A DNA stretch of 64,000 nucleotides, taken from positions 124,001-188,000 of the forward strand of contig NZ_JACBNX010000003.1 of NCBI RefSeq assembly GCF_013403875.1, read 5' to 3'. The translations under genes were made by a program, and so were the position numbers. The number at the start of each line of letters is the position of its first letter. The stretch's first letter is position 1. Source of the DNA: Burkholderia guangdongensis (GTDB lineage: Bacteria > Pseudomonadota > Gammaproteobacteria > Burkholderiales > Burkholderiaceae). Shown here one piece after another: positions 31,911-41,498 of this stretch. Below the pieces are notes generated by a model. It did not search any database. It worked only from the letters and a program-made list of their open reading frames with translations, and was not told where the DNA came from.

Positions 31911-33950
31911 TCACTTGAGTTTCTTCGTGCCGTCATCCGCATCCGTCGGCGCGGTCGGCGCGGTCGGCGCGGTTGGCGACGCGCCGTCGCCGGACCCGGC
32001 CGAGCCCCCCGAATTCAGCTTGATCGGCGTGCCGACGACGGACACGCTCATCGGATCGATCACCACGAACGCGCCGCCGACCTTCAGCGTCAGCATCGCG
32101 CCCGCCTCGATCACGACGTTCGCGCCGGCCTTGATGTGGATGTTCGCGGCCGCCTCGATCGCCCAGTTCGCGCCGACTTTTTCCTGCAGATTCTGCCCGG
32201 CCTTCAGCGACACGCTCCCGTCGACCTGCGTGTTCTGGTCGCCCTGCACCGCGTCGCTGCGCGTGCCGTTGACCTGCGCGTTCCGGGCGCCCTTCACGGT
32301 CTCATGGCACGCGCCATCGACCTCGACGAACTCGTTGCCGCCGATCTTCAGATGACGATCGTTCGCGACGTTCGTCAGCGTGTCGTTCTTGATCCACGTC
32401 TCGTGGTCCTTCTCCGCGTGGAAGAACAGCTGCTCGCTGCCCTTCGTGTCGTCGAAGCGGACCTCGTTGTACCCGCCGCCGCCCTTCGTCGAATTGCTCT
32501 TCAGCGTCGACAGCGCGCTGTTCGCGGGCAACGCATACGGCGGCATCAGGCTCGCGTTGTACACGCTGCCGGTCACGAGCGGCCGGTCCGGATCGCCTTC
32601 GATGAAATCGACGATCACTTCCTGCCCGATCCGCGGCAGGAAAAACGCGCCCCAGTTCTTGCCGGCCCAGCCCTGCGATACGCGCGCCCAGCAGCGCTTC
32701 ATCCGCTCGTTCGCGTTGGCGGGCGGCGCGAACTGCTCCCAGTGGAACTGCACCTTGATGCGGCCGTACTTGTCCGTGTGGATCTCGTCGCCGTCCGGGC
32801 CGACGACCACCGCGGTCTGCGGTCCGCCGACCACCGGCCGCGGCGTCAGCCGCTCCGAGCGGAAATGGTTCTCCTTGCGCAGCGCGACGAAATCGCAATC
32901 GAAGAACGGCAGCGACACGTTCCGCGTCGATACGTACTCGTCCGAGTTGATCTCGTAGGTCGCGCGCACGACGAGATAGTCGCGGTTCTGGTCGTCGGTC
33001 GCATGCCCGGTCAGCTTGAACAGGCCGCCGGGCCAGATCGCGCGCACCGTCGAGCGCCCGGTGATGCTGTCGTTGCGCGTCTGGCGGATCTCGACGCCGA
33101 CCTTCGCGTAGCGGTCGCCGTCGCTCGACTGCACGTGCCCGGTCAGATGCTCCTGCATCGTGTAGACCGGCGCGTCGTAGGCCGTCGGCCGCGTCGAGCG
33201 CGACAGCAGCCCCTGCTGGTTGCTCGCCGACGGCTTCTCGAAGTCGTAGTCGTTGACTTCGTACGTGCCGGTCTGCAGCTCCGCGCCCGCCATCCAGTCG
33301 TAGATCCCTTCCTTCTCGGTCAGCGGACCGTAGCCGGGGTCATACGAGATCGTCGGGTAATGGTCGAGCGGCGCGTGCACGTCGCCCGAATCGGTCAGCA
33401 CGAGCGTGTGCTTGCCGCCGCTGTGCTCGAAGTAGTAGTAGATGCCCTCGCGCTCCAGCAGCCGGCTGACGAAGTCGAAATCGGTCTCGCGATACTGCGC
33501 GCAGTGCTCGAGCGTCGGATAGGTCGCCGCGCACTTGTTGCTGAGATCGACATTGTAGTCCTGCAGCACTTTCGTGACGATGTCCGGCACCGTCATCTCG
33601 TAGAAAAAACGGCAGTGCGACGCGCGCGTGAGCAGCCACAGACGCGGCCGCACGGTCGCCTCGTAGCGCGCCATCCGGTTGCGGGTCTTGTCGCCCGGCA
33701 CCGCGATCCGGAACGCGGTGACGATGCCGTTGATCTGCCGCTCGCCGCCGGCCGGCAGCGACAGCTCGACCGAAATGTCCTGGCCGAGCAGATCGCCCGG
33801 CTTCAGCGCGTTGCTCGTGCTCAGCAGCTCGAGCTGAAAGCGGCTCAACCGGCCCAGCTCCTCGGTGCCGGTCAGGCGCAGGAACTTCAGGTCGTCGCCG
33901 GCCGCCGCGCAAGTGACGGACACCTGGCGGTGCGGATCGCGCGTGGTCAT
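31911..33950 (-). CDS. vgrG: T6SS spike protein VgrG
   Basis: The 679-residue protein has the gp27-like N-terminus (FRLTG-EELGRLSRFQLELLS; YRETDFDFVSRLLEREGIYYYFEH). The OB-fold/gp5-like centre follows (GRIKVQFHWEQ, CWARVSQGWAGKNWGAFFLPRIGQEV). It ends in a beta-helix region and a short Ala/Pro/Thr tail. There is no added effector domain, so it is a structural VgrG. The gene sits inside the core operon immediately before the PAAR-like gene, so this spike most likely serves the encoded apparatus. Confidence 0.98.
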   Translation of the reverse strand: MTTRDPHRQVSVTCAAAGDDLKFLRLTGTEELGRLSRFQLELLSTSNALKPGDLLGQDISVELSLPAGGERQINGIVTAFRIAVPGDKTRNRMARYEATVRPRLWLLTRASHCRFFYEMTVPDIVTKVLQDYNVDLSNKCAATYPTLEHCAQYRETDFDFVSRLLEREGIYYYFEHSGGKHTLVLTDSGDVHAPLDHYPTISYDPGYGPLTEKEGIYDWMAGAELQTGTYEVNDYDFEKPSASNQQGLLSRSTRPTAYDAPVYTMQEHLTGHVQSSDGDRYAKVGVEIRQTRNDSITGRSTVRAIWPGGLFKLTGHATDDQNRDYLVVRATYEINSDEYVSTRNVSLPFFDCDFVALRKENHFRSERLTPRPVVGGPQTAVVVGPDGDEIHTDKYGRIKVQFHWEQFAPPANANERMKRCWARVSQGWAGKNWGAFFLPRIGQEVIVDFIEGDPDRPLVTGSVYNASLMPPYALPANSALSTLKSNSTKGGGGYNEVRFDDTKGSEQLFFHAEKDHETWIKNDTLTNVANDRHLKIGGNEFVEVDGACHETVKGARNAQVNGTRSDAVQGDQNTQVDGSVSLKAGQNLQEKVGANWAIEAAANIHIKAGANVVIEAGAMLTLKVGGAFVVIDPMSVSVVGTPIKLNSGGSAGSGDGASPTAPTAPTAPTDADDGTKKLK

Positions 33951-33960
33951 GTCGAACTCT

Positions 33961-34350
33961 TCACGGAATCATCGTGTTGACGGTGGCCGGATTGACGATC
34001 GATATCACGCCGCCCCAGTTGCACATGCATTTCGACACGTTGTCGAGCGACGGCTGATTGCCGAGCAGCACCGTCGGCGCGCCGGCCACCCACGGCGACG
34101 GTGTCATCGGAATGCACGGCATCGGCGTCAGCACGCCCATCGCGGCGGCGGTCGCGGCCGCAACGGTCGGGTTCGAGGGCGAGTTGCACATCCCGAACGG
34201 CATGATGTTGACCATCGGGATGTGATCCATGATGTTCGCGGCGGGCGGCCCTTCGCCGAGCACACGGTTCACCGGCAGCACGACGAGCGCCGACGTCGCC
34301 ATCCCGAACGTGCATTGCAGCGTCGCGCCCATGCTGACTTGTTGCGGCAT
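33961..34350 (-). CDS. DUF4280 PAAR-like spike tip protein
   Basis: The 129-residue protein has the DUF4280 pattern: an N-terminal VSMGATLQCTFG, several Cys residues (MCNSPSNP, MPCIPMTP, CMCNWGG) and a beta-rich end IVNPATVN. DUF4280 proteins are PAAR-like and cap VgrG. It is placed directly upstream of vgrG in the operon, ten bases apart, and so likely forms the tip of the VgrG encoded next. No toxin extension is present. Confidence 0.92.
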   Translation of the reverse strand: MPQQVSMGATLQCTFGMATSALVVLPVNRVLGEGPPAANIMDHIPMVNIMPFGMCNSPSNPTVAAATAAAMGVLTPMPCIPMTPSPWVAGAPTVLLGNQPSLDNVSKCMCNWGGVISIVNPATVNTMIP

Positions 34351-34402
34351 CTTCGGCCTCCGATCGATCAGGGTTCCGGATGATTTCCGTCATCGAGCGT
34401 GC

Positions 34403-37111
34403 TCAGTCGAACGCATAGACGAACTCGCCGTCGCGTGCGCCCACCTGCACCTTCGACACCGTCGCGCCGTTCATCATCCGCGTCAGGAACTCGTTGCTGA
34501 CGTGCGGCAGCAGCGAGTTCGTCAGGATCGCGTCGATCATCCGGCCGCCGCTCTCGAGCTCGGTGCAGCGGCTCGCGATCAGCTTCACCACGTCGTCATC
34601 GTACGTGAACGGGATCTTGTACGTCGCGCGGATCCGCGATTCGATCCGGCGGAGCTGCAGCCGGATGATCGCGCCGAGCATCTCGTCCGACAGCGGATAA
34701 TACGGAATCGTGACGACGCGGCCAAGCAGCGCCGGCGGGAACACCTTCAGCAGCGGCTCGCGCAGCGCCTTCGCGATCCCGTCCGGGTCCGGCATCAGCT
34801 CCGGATCCTTGCAGAGGTTCGTGATCAGGTCGGTGCCGGCGTTCGTCGTCAGCAGGATCAGCGTGTTCTTGAAATCGATCACGCGGCCTTCGCCGTCCTC
34901 CATCCAGCCCTTGTCGAACACCTGGAAAAAGATCTCGTGCACGTCCGGATGCGCCTTCTCGACCTCGTCGAGCAGCACGACGCTGTACGGCCGGCGGCGC
35001 ACCGCCTCGGTCAGCACGCCGCCCTCGCCGTAGCCGACGTATCCGGGCGGCGCGCCCTTCAGCGACGACACCGTGTGCGCTTCCTGATACTCGCTCATGT
35101 TGATCGTGATCACGTTCTGCTCGCCGCCGTACAGCACCTCGGCGAGCGCGAGCGCGGTCTCGGTCTTGCCGACGCCGGACGTGCCGGCGAGCATGAACAC
35201 GCCGATCGGCTTGTTCGGGTTGTCGAGGCCCGCGCGCGACGTCTGGATCCGCTTCGCGATCATCGCGGTCGCGTGGCCCTGGCCGATGATCCGCTTGTTC
35301 AGGTTCTCGGCGAGCTTCAGCACGTTCTCGATCTCGTTCTTCACCATCCGGCCGACCGGGATGCCGGTCCAGTCCTGCACGACCGACGCGACCGCCTGCC
35401 GGTCGACGGTCGGCAGGATCAGCGGATCGTCGCCCTGATGCGCGGCGAGCGTCGCCTGCAGCTCGCGCAGCTCGGCCAGACGCGCGCCGGCCGCGGCCGG
35501 GTCCGCGTTCGCGTCGGCAGCAGCGGCGTCAGACGCGGCTTCGGGCGCACCCTCGACCTTGCCGGTCTCGCCGCGCAGTTGCGCGCGCAGCGCGAGAATT
35601 TTCTCGACGAGCGCCTTCTCGGTCTGCCAGCGCGCATCGAGCTCCGCGAGGCGCGCCTGCTCCGCCGCGAGCTTCTCCGACGCGGCGGCCTCGCGCTCGC
35701 GCGTGTCGACGCCGACGGCCGTTTCGCGCGCGATGATCTCGAGCTCCGTCTCGAGCGCGGCGATCCGCTTGCGCGAATCGTCGACCGACGGCGGCGTCGC
35801 GTGCTGGCTCACCGCCACGCGCGCGCACGCGGTGTCGAGCAGGCTCACGGCCTTGTCCGGCAGCTGACGCGCCGGAATGTAGCGATGCGACAGCCGCACC
35901 GCGGCATCGAGCGCCTCGTCGAGAATCTGCACCTTGTGATGCCTCTCCATCGTCGACGTGATCCCGCGCATCATCAGGATCGCCTTCGTCTCGTCCGGCT
36001 CCGGCACCTGCACGACCTGGAAGCGCCGCGTGAGCGCCGGATCCTTCTCGATGTGCTTCTTGTACTCGGCCCACGTCGTCGCGGCGACGGTGCGCAGCGT
36101 GCCGCGCGCGAGCGCCGGCTTCAGCAGGTTCGCCGCATCCCCGGTGCCGGCCGCGCCGCCCGCGCCGACGAGCGTGTGCGCCTCGTCGATGAACAGGATG
36201 ATCGGTTTTTCCGACGCCTGCACTTCCTCGATCACCTGCCGCAGCCGGTTCTCGAACTCGCCCTTCATGCTCGCACCCGCCTGCAGCAGGCCGACGTCGA
36301 GCGTGCGAAGCTGCACGTCGCGCAGCGACGGCGGCACGTCGCCGGCGACGATCCGCTGCGCGAAGCCCTCGACGACCGCGGTCTTGCCGACGCCGGCCTC
36401 GCCGGTCAGGATCGGGTTGTTCTGCCGGCGGCGCATCAGGATGTCGACGACCTGGCGGATCTCCTCGTCACGCCCGACGATCGGATCGAGCTTGCCGCTT
36501 CTCGCCTGCTCGGTCAGGTCGGTCGTGAAGCGGCGCAGCGCCTCCTGCTTGCCCATCGCGGCGGGCGGCACCGCGCCGCCCTCGCCGTCGGCAGACGCTG
36601 CGGCAGCCTGGAAGCCGTCGCTCGCGCTCATCGACGCTTCCGGCGAGCCGCCGACCACACGGTCGAACTCCTCGACGAGCGCATCGAGCTTGACCCGCTC
36701 GAACTGCCGCGAGATTCCGTAGAGCGCGTTGCGCAGCGACGGCGTCTTCAGCAGGCCGACGATCAGGTGCCCGGTGCGCACCTGCGATTCGCCGAACAGC
36801 AGCGAGCCGAACACCCAGCCGCGCTCGACCGCCTCCTCGACCTGCGAGCCGATGTCGAGCGACGACGCGCCGCGCGGCAGCCGGTCGAGCGCTTCGGTCA
36901 GGTCGCGCGCGAGCCCGGCCGGATCGACGCCGAAGTGCTTGATGATCCGGTGCAGGTCCGAATCCTGCGTCTGCAGGATCTGATGGAACCAGTGCACGAG
37001 CTCGATGTACGGATTGCCGCGCAGCTTGCAGAACACGTTCGCGCTTTCGATCGCGCGGTATCCCAGCTTGTTCAGTTTGCCGAACAGTGCAGCCCGTTTG
37101 ATCTCAGCCAT
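34403..37111 (-). CDS. clpV: T6SS ATPase ClpV (TssH)
   Basis: The 902-residue Hsp100 protein has an N-terminal Clp repeat domain (about 1-160). The first AAA+ module has Walker A GEAGVGKTA, a coiled-coil middle domain follows, and the second AAA+ module has Walker A GTSGVGKTE with the VLLDEVEKAH Walker B block. ClpV disassembles contracted TssB/TssC sheaths in the cytosol. It lies between tssG and the DUF4280 gene. Confidence 0.98.
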   Translation of the reverse strand: MAEIKRAALFGKLNKLGYRAIESANVFCKLRGNPYIELVHWFHQILQTQDSDLHRIIKHFGVDPAGLARDLTEALDRLPRGASSLDIGSQVEEAVERGWVFGSLLFGESQVRTGHLIVGLLKTPSLRNALYGISRQFERVKLDALVEEFDRVVGGSPEASMSASDGFQAAAASADGEGGAVPPAAMGKQEALRRFTTDLTEQARSGKLDPIVGRDEEIRQVVDILMRRRQNNPILTGEAGVGKTAVVEGFAQRIVAGDVPPSLRDVQLRTLDVGLLQAGASMKGEFENRLRQVIEEVQASEKPIILFIDEAHTLVGAGGAAGTGDAANLLKPALARGTLRTVAATTWAEYKKHIEKDPALTRRFQVVQVPEPDETKAILMMRGITSTMERHHKVQILDEALDAAVRLSHRYIPARQLPDKAVSLLDTACARVAVSQHATPPSVDDSRKRIAALETELEIIARETAVGVDTREREAAASEKLAAEQARLAELDARWQTEKALVEKILALRAQLRGETGKVEGAPEAASDAAAADANADPAAAGARLAELRELQATLAAHQGDDPLILPTVDRQAVASVVQDWTGIPVGRMVKNEIENVLKLAENLNKRIIGQGHATAMIAKRIQTSRAGLDNPNKPIGVFMLAGTSGVGKTETALALAEVLYGGEQNVITINMSEYQEAHTVSSLKGAPPGYVGYGEGGVLTEAVRRRPYSVVLLDEVEKAHPDVHEIFFQVFDKGWMEDGEGRVIDFKNTLILLTTNAGTDLITNLCKDPELMPDPDGIAKALREPLLKVFPPALLGRVVTIPYYPLSDEMLGAIIRLQLRRIESRIRATYKIPFTYDDDVVKLIASRCTELESGGRMIDAILTNSLLPHVSNEFLTRMMNGATVSKVQVGARDGEFVYAFD

Positions 37112-37114
37112 GAT

Positions 37115-38203
37115 TTATTCCTTCGTTGAAGGTTGACGTTCCGGCGCCGCACCCCGCGCGGGCATGCGCGGGCGCCCCGACGCATCGGCCGGTTGGAGCA
37201 GCAACTGTTTCTGGTCGCCGGCGGCCGCGCCGCGCAGCACCCAGCTCGTATAGCCGAGCCGCGCGTGGCGCCCGAGCTTCAGGCGCGGCACGTCCGCCTG
37301 CCTGAGCTGCAGGTTCACGTCCCAGTCGAGGCCGTCGCGCACGTAATTGCGCACCCAGTCGACGAGACGCCGCAGGCTGTCGCCGCCCGGCAGAAAGCGC
37401 TCGTAATCGGCGATCGAAAGCGGCCCGATCACGATGCGGAACTTGTGCTGGCCGTCCCATACGCGTGCGCCGAGCAGCGTCGACACGCCGAGCCGCGACG
37501 AGCCGTCGCGCGCCCCGAGCCGCGACACCTCCGTCGACGGCAGACGCATCCAGTGTCCGACCCACTGCTCGATCTCGACCGGCAGCTCGAAGAAGCGCGA
37601 CAGCACGAGCTTCAGGCCCGCCGCGTGCCGCGTCGGCGCGGCGAGCAGCCCGGCGAAATGCAGCTTCGCGAAATCCGGCACCGTGTCGCGCTCGCGCAGC
37701 GCCGGCTCGCCGAGGCCGAACACGGTGCCGACGTAGGTCGAAAAGCGGTCGCGCTCGGGCCGGTCGAGGTTCACGGCCGGCTGCGCGTCGGCCCACGCGC
37801 GATAGAACAGCGACGCCATCCGGTGATGGAACACGTCGAGAAAACGCGCGAGCGTCGGATCGTTGCCGTTGCGCAAGCGGTCGCGCACGTACTCGGTCAG
37901 ATGCAGCGGCATCGGCCCGTTCGGCCCGAGCAGCCCGAAGAAGTTGATCGCGAGGCGCGCCGGATCGCGGTCCGTCGCCGGCGTGAACGCGCCGAGCGTC
38001 GTCGGATGGAACACGAGCTCCGGCTCCTGCGAGAAGCGCACCGCGTCGTCGCGCGGCCGCAGCGACGCGCCGACGCGCGGCGCGTGCGGATACGCGATCT
38101 CGAGCAGCCGCACCGCCTGGAAGAAATCGAAGCGACCGGCGTCGGTCTCGAGCAGGCCCAACAGCGTCAGAGCGTCCGGCATTGTCCGATCCTCGCTGGC
38201 CAT
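37115..38203 (-). CDS. tssG: T6SS baseplate protein TssG
   Basis: The 362-residue protein matches TssG (ImpH): DALTLLGLLETDAGRFDFFQAVRLLE at the start, then INFFGLLGPNGPMPLHLTEYVRDR and FHHRMASLFYRAWADAQP. It joins TssF, TssE and TssK in the baseplate wedge. Two starts are possible. ATG 38203 (MASEDRTMPD) overlaps tssF by 37 bp, and ATG 38182 (MPDALTLL) has a better-placed GAGG. I give the longer one. The gene ends 4 bp before clpV begins. Confidence 0.95.
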   Translation of the reverse strand: MASEDRTMPDALTLLGLLETDAGRFDFFQAVRLLEIAYPHAPRVGASLRPRDDAVRFSQEPELVFHPTTLGAFTPATDRDPARLAINFFGLLGPNGPMPLHLTEYVRDRLRNGNDPTLARFLDVFHHRMASLFYRAWADAQPAVNLDRPERDRFSTYVGTVFGLGEPALRERDTVPDFAKLHFAGLLAAPTRHAAGLKLVLSRFFELPVEIEQWVGHWMRLPSTEVSRLGARDGSSRLGVSTLLGARVWDGQHKFRIVIGPLSIADYERFLPGGDSLRRLVDWVRNYVRDGLDWDVNLQLRQADVPRLKLGRHARLGYTSWVLRGAAAGDQKQLLLQPADASGRPRMPARGAAPERQPSTKE

Positions 38204-40044
38204 CGCATGATCTCGCCGCGCGACTGCGACCGAACGACCGTTTCGGCGAACGAATTGAGCGATACGTATTGCGCGAAGAAATGCGCGAGCACCGCACCGA
38301 GCAGGAACGCGCCGGCGCCGCCGAACGGCGCTTCGTCGAACGTCAGCGTCACCTCGAGGCCGCGGCCGAACGCGATCGGCCCGCTGCCCGGCAGCCGGCG
38401 CGTGACCGAGCGCGAATCGATCGAGCGCAGCCCTTCGATCATCCGCTGCGTCGCGACGTCGTCGGCCGGGCAGTACAAGCCGAGCAGATCGCGCATCGCG
38501 CGCGCGCCTTCTTCCGCGCCGGAGTCGATCAGCGACGCATAGTTCAGCGACAGATGGCTCAACAGCCGCCACGCGACCGCGCCGTGCGCGTACGACGGCA
38601 GCGGCCGGCTCGGGCCGCTCACGCAGCGCACGCGCTCGACCGGCGCCTCGACGTCGAGCGTGAAATCGCTCGGGCCGGCGCCGAGCGCCATCATCAGCGG
38701 CAGGTCGCGGTTCGTGCACAGCACCTGCAGCCCGAGCTGGCGCAGGTCGCCGCGAAACGGCGCGTTCGCCGCGTCGACGAGCGAGATGAACGTCTCGCTG
38801 CCGAGATAGCTGCTGCGCGCGCCGCGCTCGGCCTGCCGCGCCGACTGCATGCGCCTGTCGCGCCGCACCTGGTAGTACGCGCCCGCCTGATACGCGGCGC
38901 CGAGATCGCGCGCGCGATAGAACGGCTCGAACTTCTGCTCGGCGACGGTGCCGGCGCTGTAGCCGGTCACCTCGTCGATCCGGTAGATCTCGAAATCCAT
39001 CGGCCGCGTGCGGTCGGCGACGACGTGATACTCGAACTGCTCGGCGGTGAGCGCGATCCGGTCGGTGCGCCGGGCAAACAGGTTGATCGCCGGCGTGCAG
39101 TGCAGCGCGAAATTCGACGCGTCGAGCGCCTGCTCGAGCACCGGATCGGCACGGTTCAGCAACACGATCACCTCGACCTCGGCGTCCGCGCAGCGGCGCA
39201 GCGCGGGCAGCAGCCCGTCGATGCCGATGAACAGGAAGCGCTGCGGGAACGCAAAGTATTCCTGCAGCAGCCGATAGCCCTGGAACGCCTGCCGGCTGAC
39301 CGGCAGCAGCGCCTCGTCCTCGCCGAAACCGAGCGGCTTCACCGCGCTCGCCGGCAACTGCGCGTGCCACGGCGCGGGGCGCGCGACCGGCATCACGACG
39401 ACGCCCGCCGCCGACGCGAGCAGCCGCTCGTGGATGCGCAGCGGCATCGAATCGGCGCCGCGCACGTACAGCGCGAGCCGGTCGAGCTGCAACTGGCCGA
39501 TCTTCAGGCCGCCGGTCGCGCGCAGCCGCAGCCGCAACCCCGCCTTCACGCCGGCCGGCAGCGCGATGTCCGCGCCGCCGAGCGAGCCCGAGTGCGTGAA
39601 GAACTTCGCATCCGCGAGCTCGAGCGGCCACAGCGTCAGGTCGTGCGCGGTCCGGTATTCGCAGCGCGTCGAGCCGCTCTTGTCGAGCGCGCTGCGCAGC
39701 GCGCCGCCGCGCGGGATCTTCACGCCTTCGGCGAGCCCCGGGTTCGTCAGGTCGGGCTGGATCTGCACGACCGCCATCGACGGCGTCGGCGCCAGATAGT
39801 GCGGATAGACGAGCTCCGCGAGATGCTGCGTGAAGCGCGGAAACTCCGCGTCGATCTTCATCTGCACGCGCGCGGCGAGAAAACTGAAGCCTTCGAGCAG
39901 ACGCTCGACGTAAGGGTCCGCGCACTCGAGATTCTCGAGCCCGAGGCGCGACGCGATCTTCGGAAACGCGCGCGCGAACTCGCCGCCCATCTCGCGCAGA
40001 TGCTGAAGTTCCTGGCTGTAGTACTTGAGCAGTTCCGGATTCAT
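38167..40044 (-). CDS. tssF: T6SS baseplate protein TssF
   Basis: The 625-residue protein starts with the TssF hallmark MNPELLKYYSQELQHLREMGGEFARAFPKIA and keeps VERLLEGFSFLAARVQMKIDAEFPRFTQ and LVYPHYLAP. It is the main scaffold of the baseplate wedge. It starts 4 bp after tssE and its end overlaps the start of tssG. Confidence 0.98.
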   Translation of the reverse strand: MNPELLKYYSQELQHLREMGGEFARAFPKIASRLGLENLECADPYVERLLEGFSFLAARVQMKIDAEFPRFTQHLAELVYPHYLAPTPSMAVVQIQPDLTNPGLAEGVKIPRGGALRSALDKSGSTRCEYRTAHDLTLWPLELADAKFFTHSGSLGGADIALPAGVKAGLRLRLRATGGLKIGQLQLDRLALYVRGADSMPLRIHERLLASAAGVVVMPVARPAPWHAQLPASAVKPLGFGEDEALLPVSRQAFQGYRLLQEYFAFPQRFLFIGIDGLLPALRRCADAEVEVIVLLNRADPVLEQALDASNFALHCTPAINLFARRTDRIALTAEQFEYHVVADRTRPMDFEIYRIDEVTGYSAGTVAEQKFEPFYRARDLGAAYQAGAYYQVRRDRRMQSARQAERGARSSYLGSETFISLVDAANAPFRGDLRQLGLQVLCTNRDLPLMMALGAGPSDFTLDVEAPVERVRCVSGPSRPLPSYAHGAVAWRLLSHLSLNYASLIDSGAEEGARAMRDLLGLYCPADDVATQRMIEGLRSIDSRSVTRRLPGSGPIAFGRGLEVTLTFDEAPFGGAGAFLLGAVLAHFFAQYVSLNSFAETVVRSQSRGEIMRWPARIGQCRTL

Positions 40045-40048
40045 GGAT

Positions 40049-40564
40049 TCAGCGCGGCGCGCCCTGTTCGAGCACTCTGATTTCCCCGGCCTCGAGATCG
40101 AAATCGGTGCGGAAATACAGCCGCTCCGGATAAGGCTGCGCCCACAGATCGCCTTCGATCACGAACGACACCGTGTTGTGCCGCCCGGTCGTCTCCTCCG
40201 CCTGAACCGCGGTGACGCTCACCGTGTCGCGCAGGATGCGCGGCTCGAACGCGCGGATCGTGTCGCGCACGATCCGCTCGAGCTGCGCGACGTCGATGCT
40301 CGACGCGGTCTTGCCGGCGATGTCCGGAAAGCCGTAGTTGACGACCGACGTCGCGACGTACGGATAGCGCGACACGTCCTGCACCGACTCGAGCCCGTTC
40401 GCGTTCAGCAGCCAGCCGAGATCGCGCTGCACGCTCTGCCGGAGCGCGCGCATCGACAGCACGCGCCGTTCGCGCGGCTCCTGCTGCGCGTCGGGCTCGT
40501 GATCGGTCAGCCGGTCGAGCAGCGACGGCTGCAGGCGGTCGCGGATGCTGGTGGTCTCAGCCAT
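40049..40564 (-). CDS. tssE: T6SS baseplate protein TssE
   Basis: The 171-residue gp25-like protein has SLLDRLTD near the start and LRQSVQRDLGWLLNANGL, VVNYGFPD and IRAFEPRI, which are typical TssE positions. It initiates sheath polymerisation at the baseplate. Its start overlaps the tagJ stop by 8 bp. Confidence 0.97.
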   Translation of the reverse strand: MAETTSIRDRLQPSLLDRLTDHEPDAQQEPRERRVLSMRALRQSVQRDLGWLLNANGLESVQDVSRYPYVATSVVNYGFPDIAGKTASSIDVAQLERIVRDTIRAFEPRILRDTVSVTAVQAEETTGRHNTVSFVIEGDLWAQPYPERLYFRTDFDLEAGEIRVLEQGAPR

Positions 40565-41396
40565 GACTCGGCGCGGCGTCGCCGCTTTCCGATGGCGGCG
40601 CGTCGACGTTCAGCTCGAGCGTGCGCACGTCGAGCAGCGCGCAGTCGGTCGCGTCGGTCGCGAAGAGCCGCTGGCCGACCGGCCGCGCATTGCCCTCACT
40701 CGCGCCCGCTTCGATCCATTCGGTCTTGCGCGCGAGCCACAGCGCATGGTCCTTTTCGGCGAGCGTGCCCGCATAGCGCGTCGGGATCAGCCCGACCGCC
40801 TGTCCGTCGTTCGCCCACGTGAAGATCGCGGGCATCCACACGCGGTCGCGCAGGTCGGACGGCGCTTCGATCTCGATCTTCTTGATCCGGAAAAACGGAA
40901 TCCAGTAATAGCGGCCGTTCAGCACGACCTCGAGCGTCGGCCCGAGCCGGCCGTCGGCATCGGCGATCCAGTCGAACGGCTCGCCGTTCAGCGCGCCCGA
41001 CGTCGCCGGCGCGTCGTCGAACGCCTTCGCGCGCGCGGCCGACGCGGCCGCCGCATCACCGTGCGCCTCGAGCCGCAGCGCATCGATCAGCAGCGCGAGC
41101 CATCCGGTCGGCTCGCCGAAGATCAGCGGCGTGCGCTTGCCGTCGAACACCTCGCCGCGCAGCACCTCGCACTGCAGCGCGTCGCGATACAACTGCACCA
41201 TCGGCAGCGCGGCCGCGTCGAGATCGCCGACCACGTTCAATTGCGTCAGCGCGCGATCCCACGCGCCCATCACCGCGAGCAGCTGAAACAGGAATACGCG
41301 GTTCGCCGCTTTGGCCGGATCGCCGCGAACCTGGTTCTGCAACTGGCGCAGGCATTCGTCGAGATCGCCGTCGCGCAAGCTTTGCTCTGCCGTCAT
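40557..41396 (-). CDS. tagJ: T6SS accessory protein TagJ (ImpE-like)
   Basis: The 279-residue protein matches the ImpE/TagJ family: an N-terminal tetratricopeptide-like part (LRDGDLDECLRQLQNQVR, FLFQLLAVMGAWDRAL) and a C-terminal GRYYWIPFFRIKKIEIEAPSDLRDRVW block. TagJ binds the TssB N-terminus and links sheath components with ClpV in some systems. Its presence is typical of the T6SS group that also has the FHA/PpkA/PppA circuit. Confidence 0.95.
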   Translation of the reverse strand: MTAEQSLRDGDLDECLRQLQNQVRGDPAKAANRVFLFQLLAVMGAWDRALTQLNVVGDLDAAALPMVQLYRDALQCEVLRGEVFDGKRTPLIFGEPTGWLALLIDALRLEAHGDAAAASAARAKAFDDAPATSGALNGEPFDWIADADGRLGPTLEVVLNGRYYWIPFFRIKKIEIEAPSDLRDRVWMPAIFTWANDGQAVGLIPTRYAGTLAEKDHALWLARKTEWIEAGASEGNARPVGQRLFATDATDCALLDVRTLELNVDAPPSESGDAAPSHG

Positions 41397-41441
41397 TTCG
41401 GTATGCTCCCGTCAGGCCGTCGATACCGCGCGGCACACTGC

Positions 41442-41487
41442 GCCGGGTGTTCGCATCGCGCGCCACCGCGCGATGCGAACACCCGGC
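41442..41487. terminator. Perfect 21-bp hairpin downstream of hcp
   Basis: Arms 41442-41462 and 41467-41487 are perfectly complementary over 21 bp with a four-base loop. The structure begins 12 bp beyond the hcp stop codon and ends 46 bp before tagJ. There is no U-tract, so it may act as an RNA-stabilising or partial termination element that sets high hcp levels relative to the downstream genes. Confidence 0.75.
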
Positions 41488-41498
41488 CATGGTCGGAC

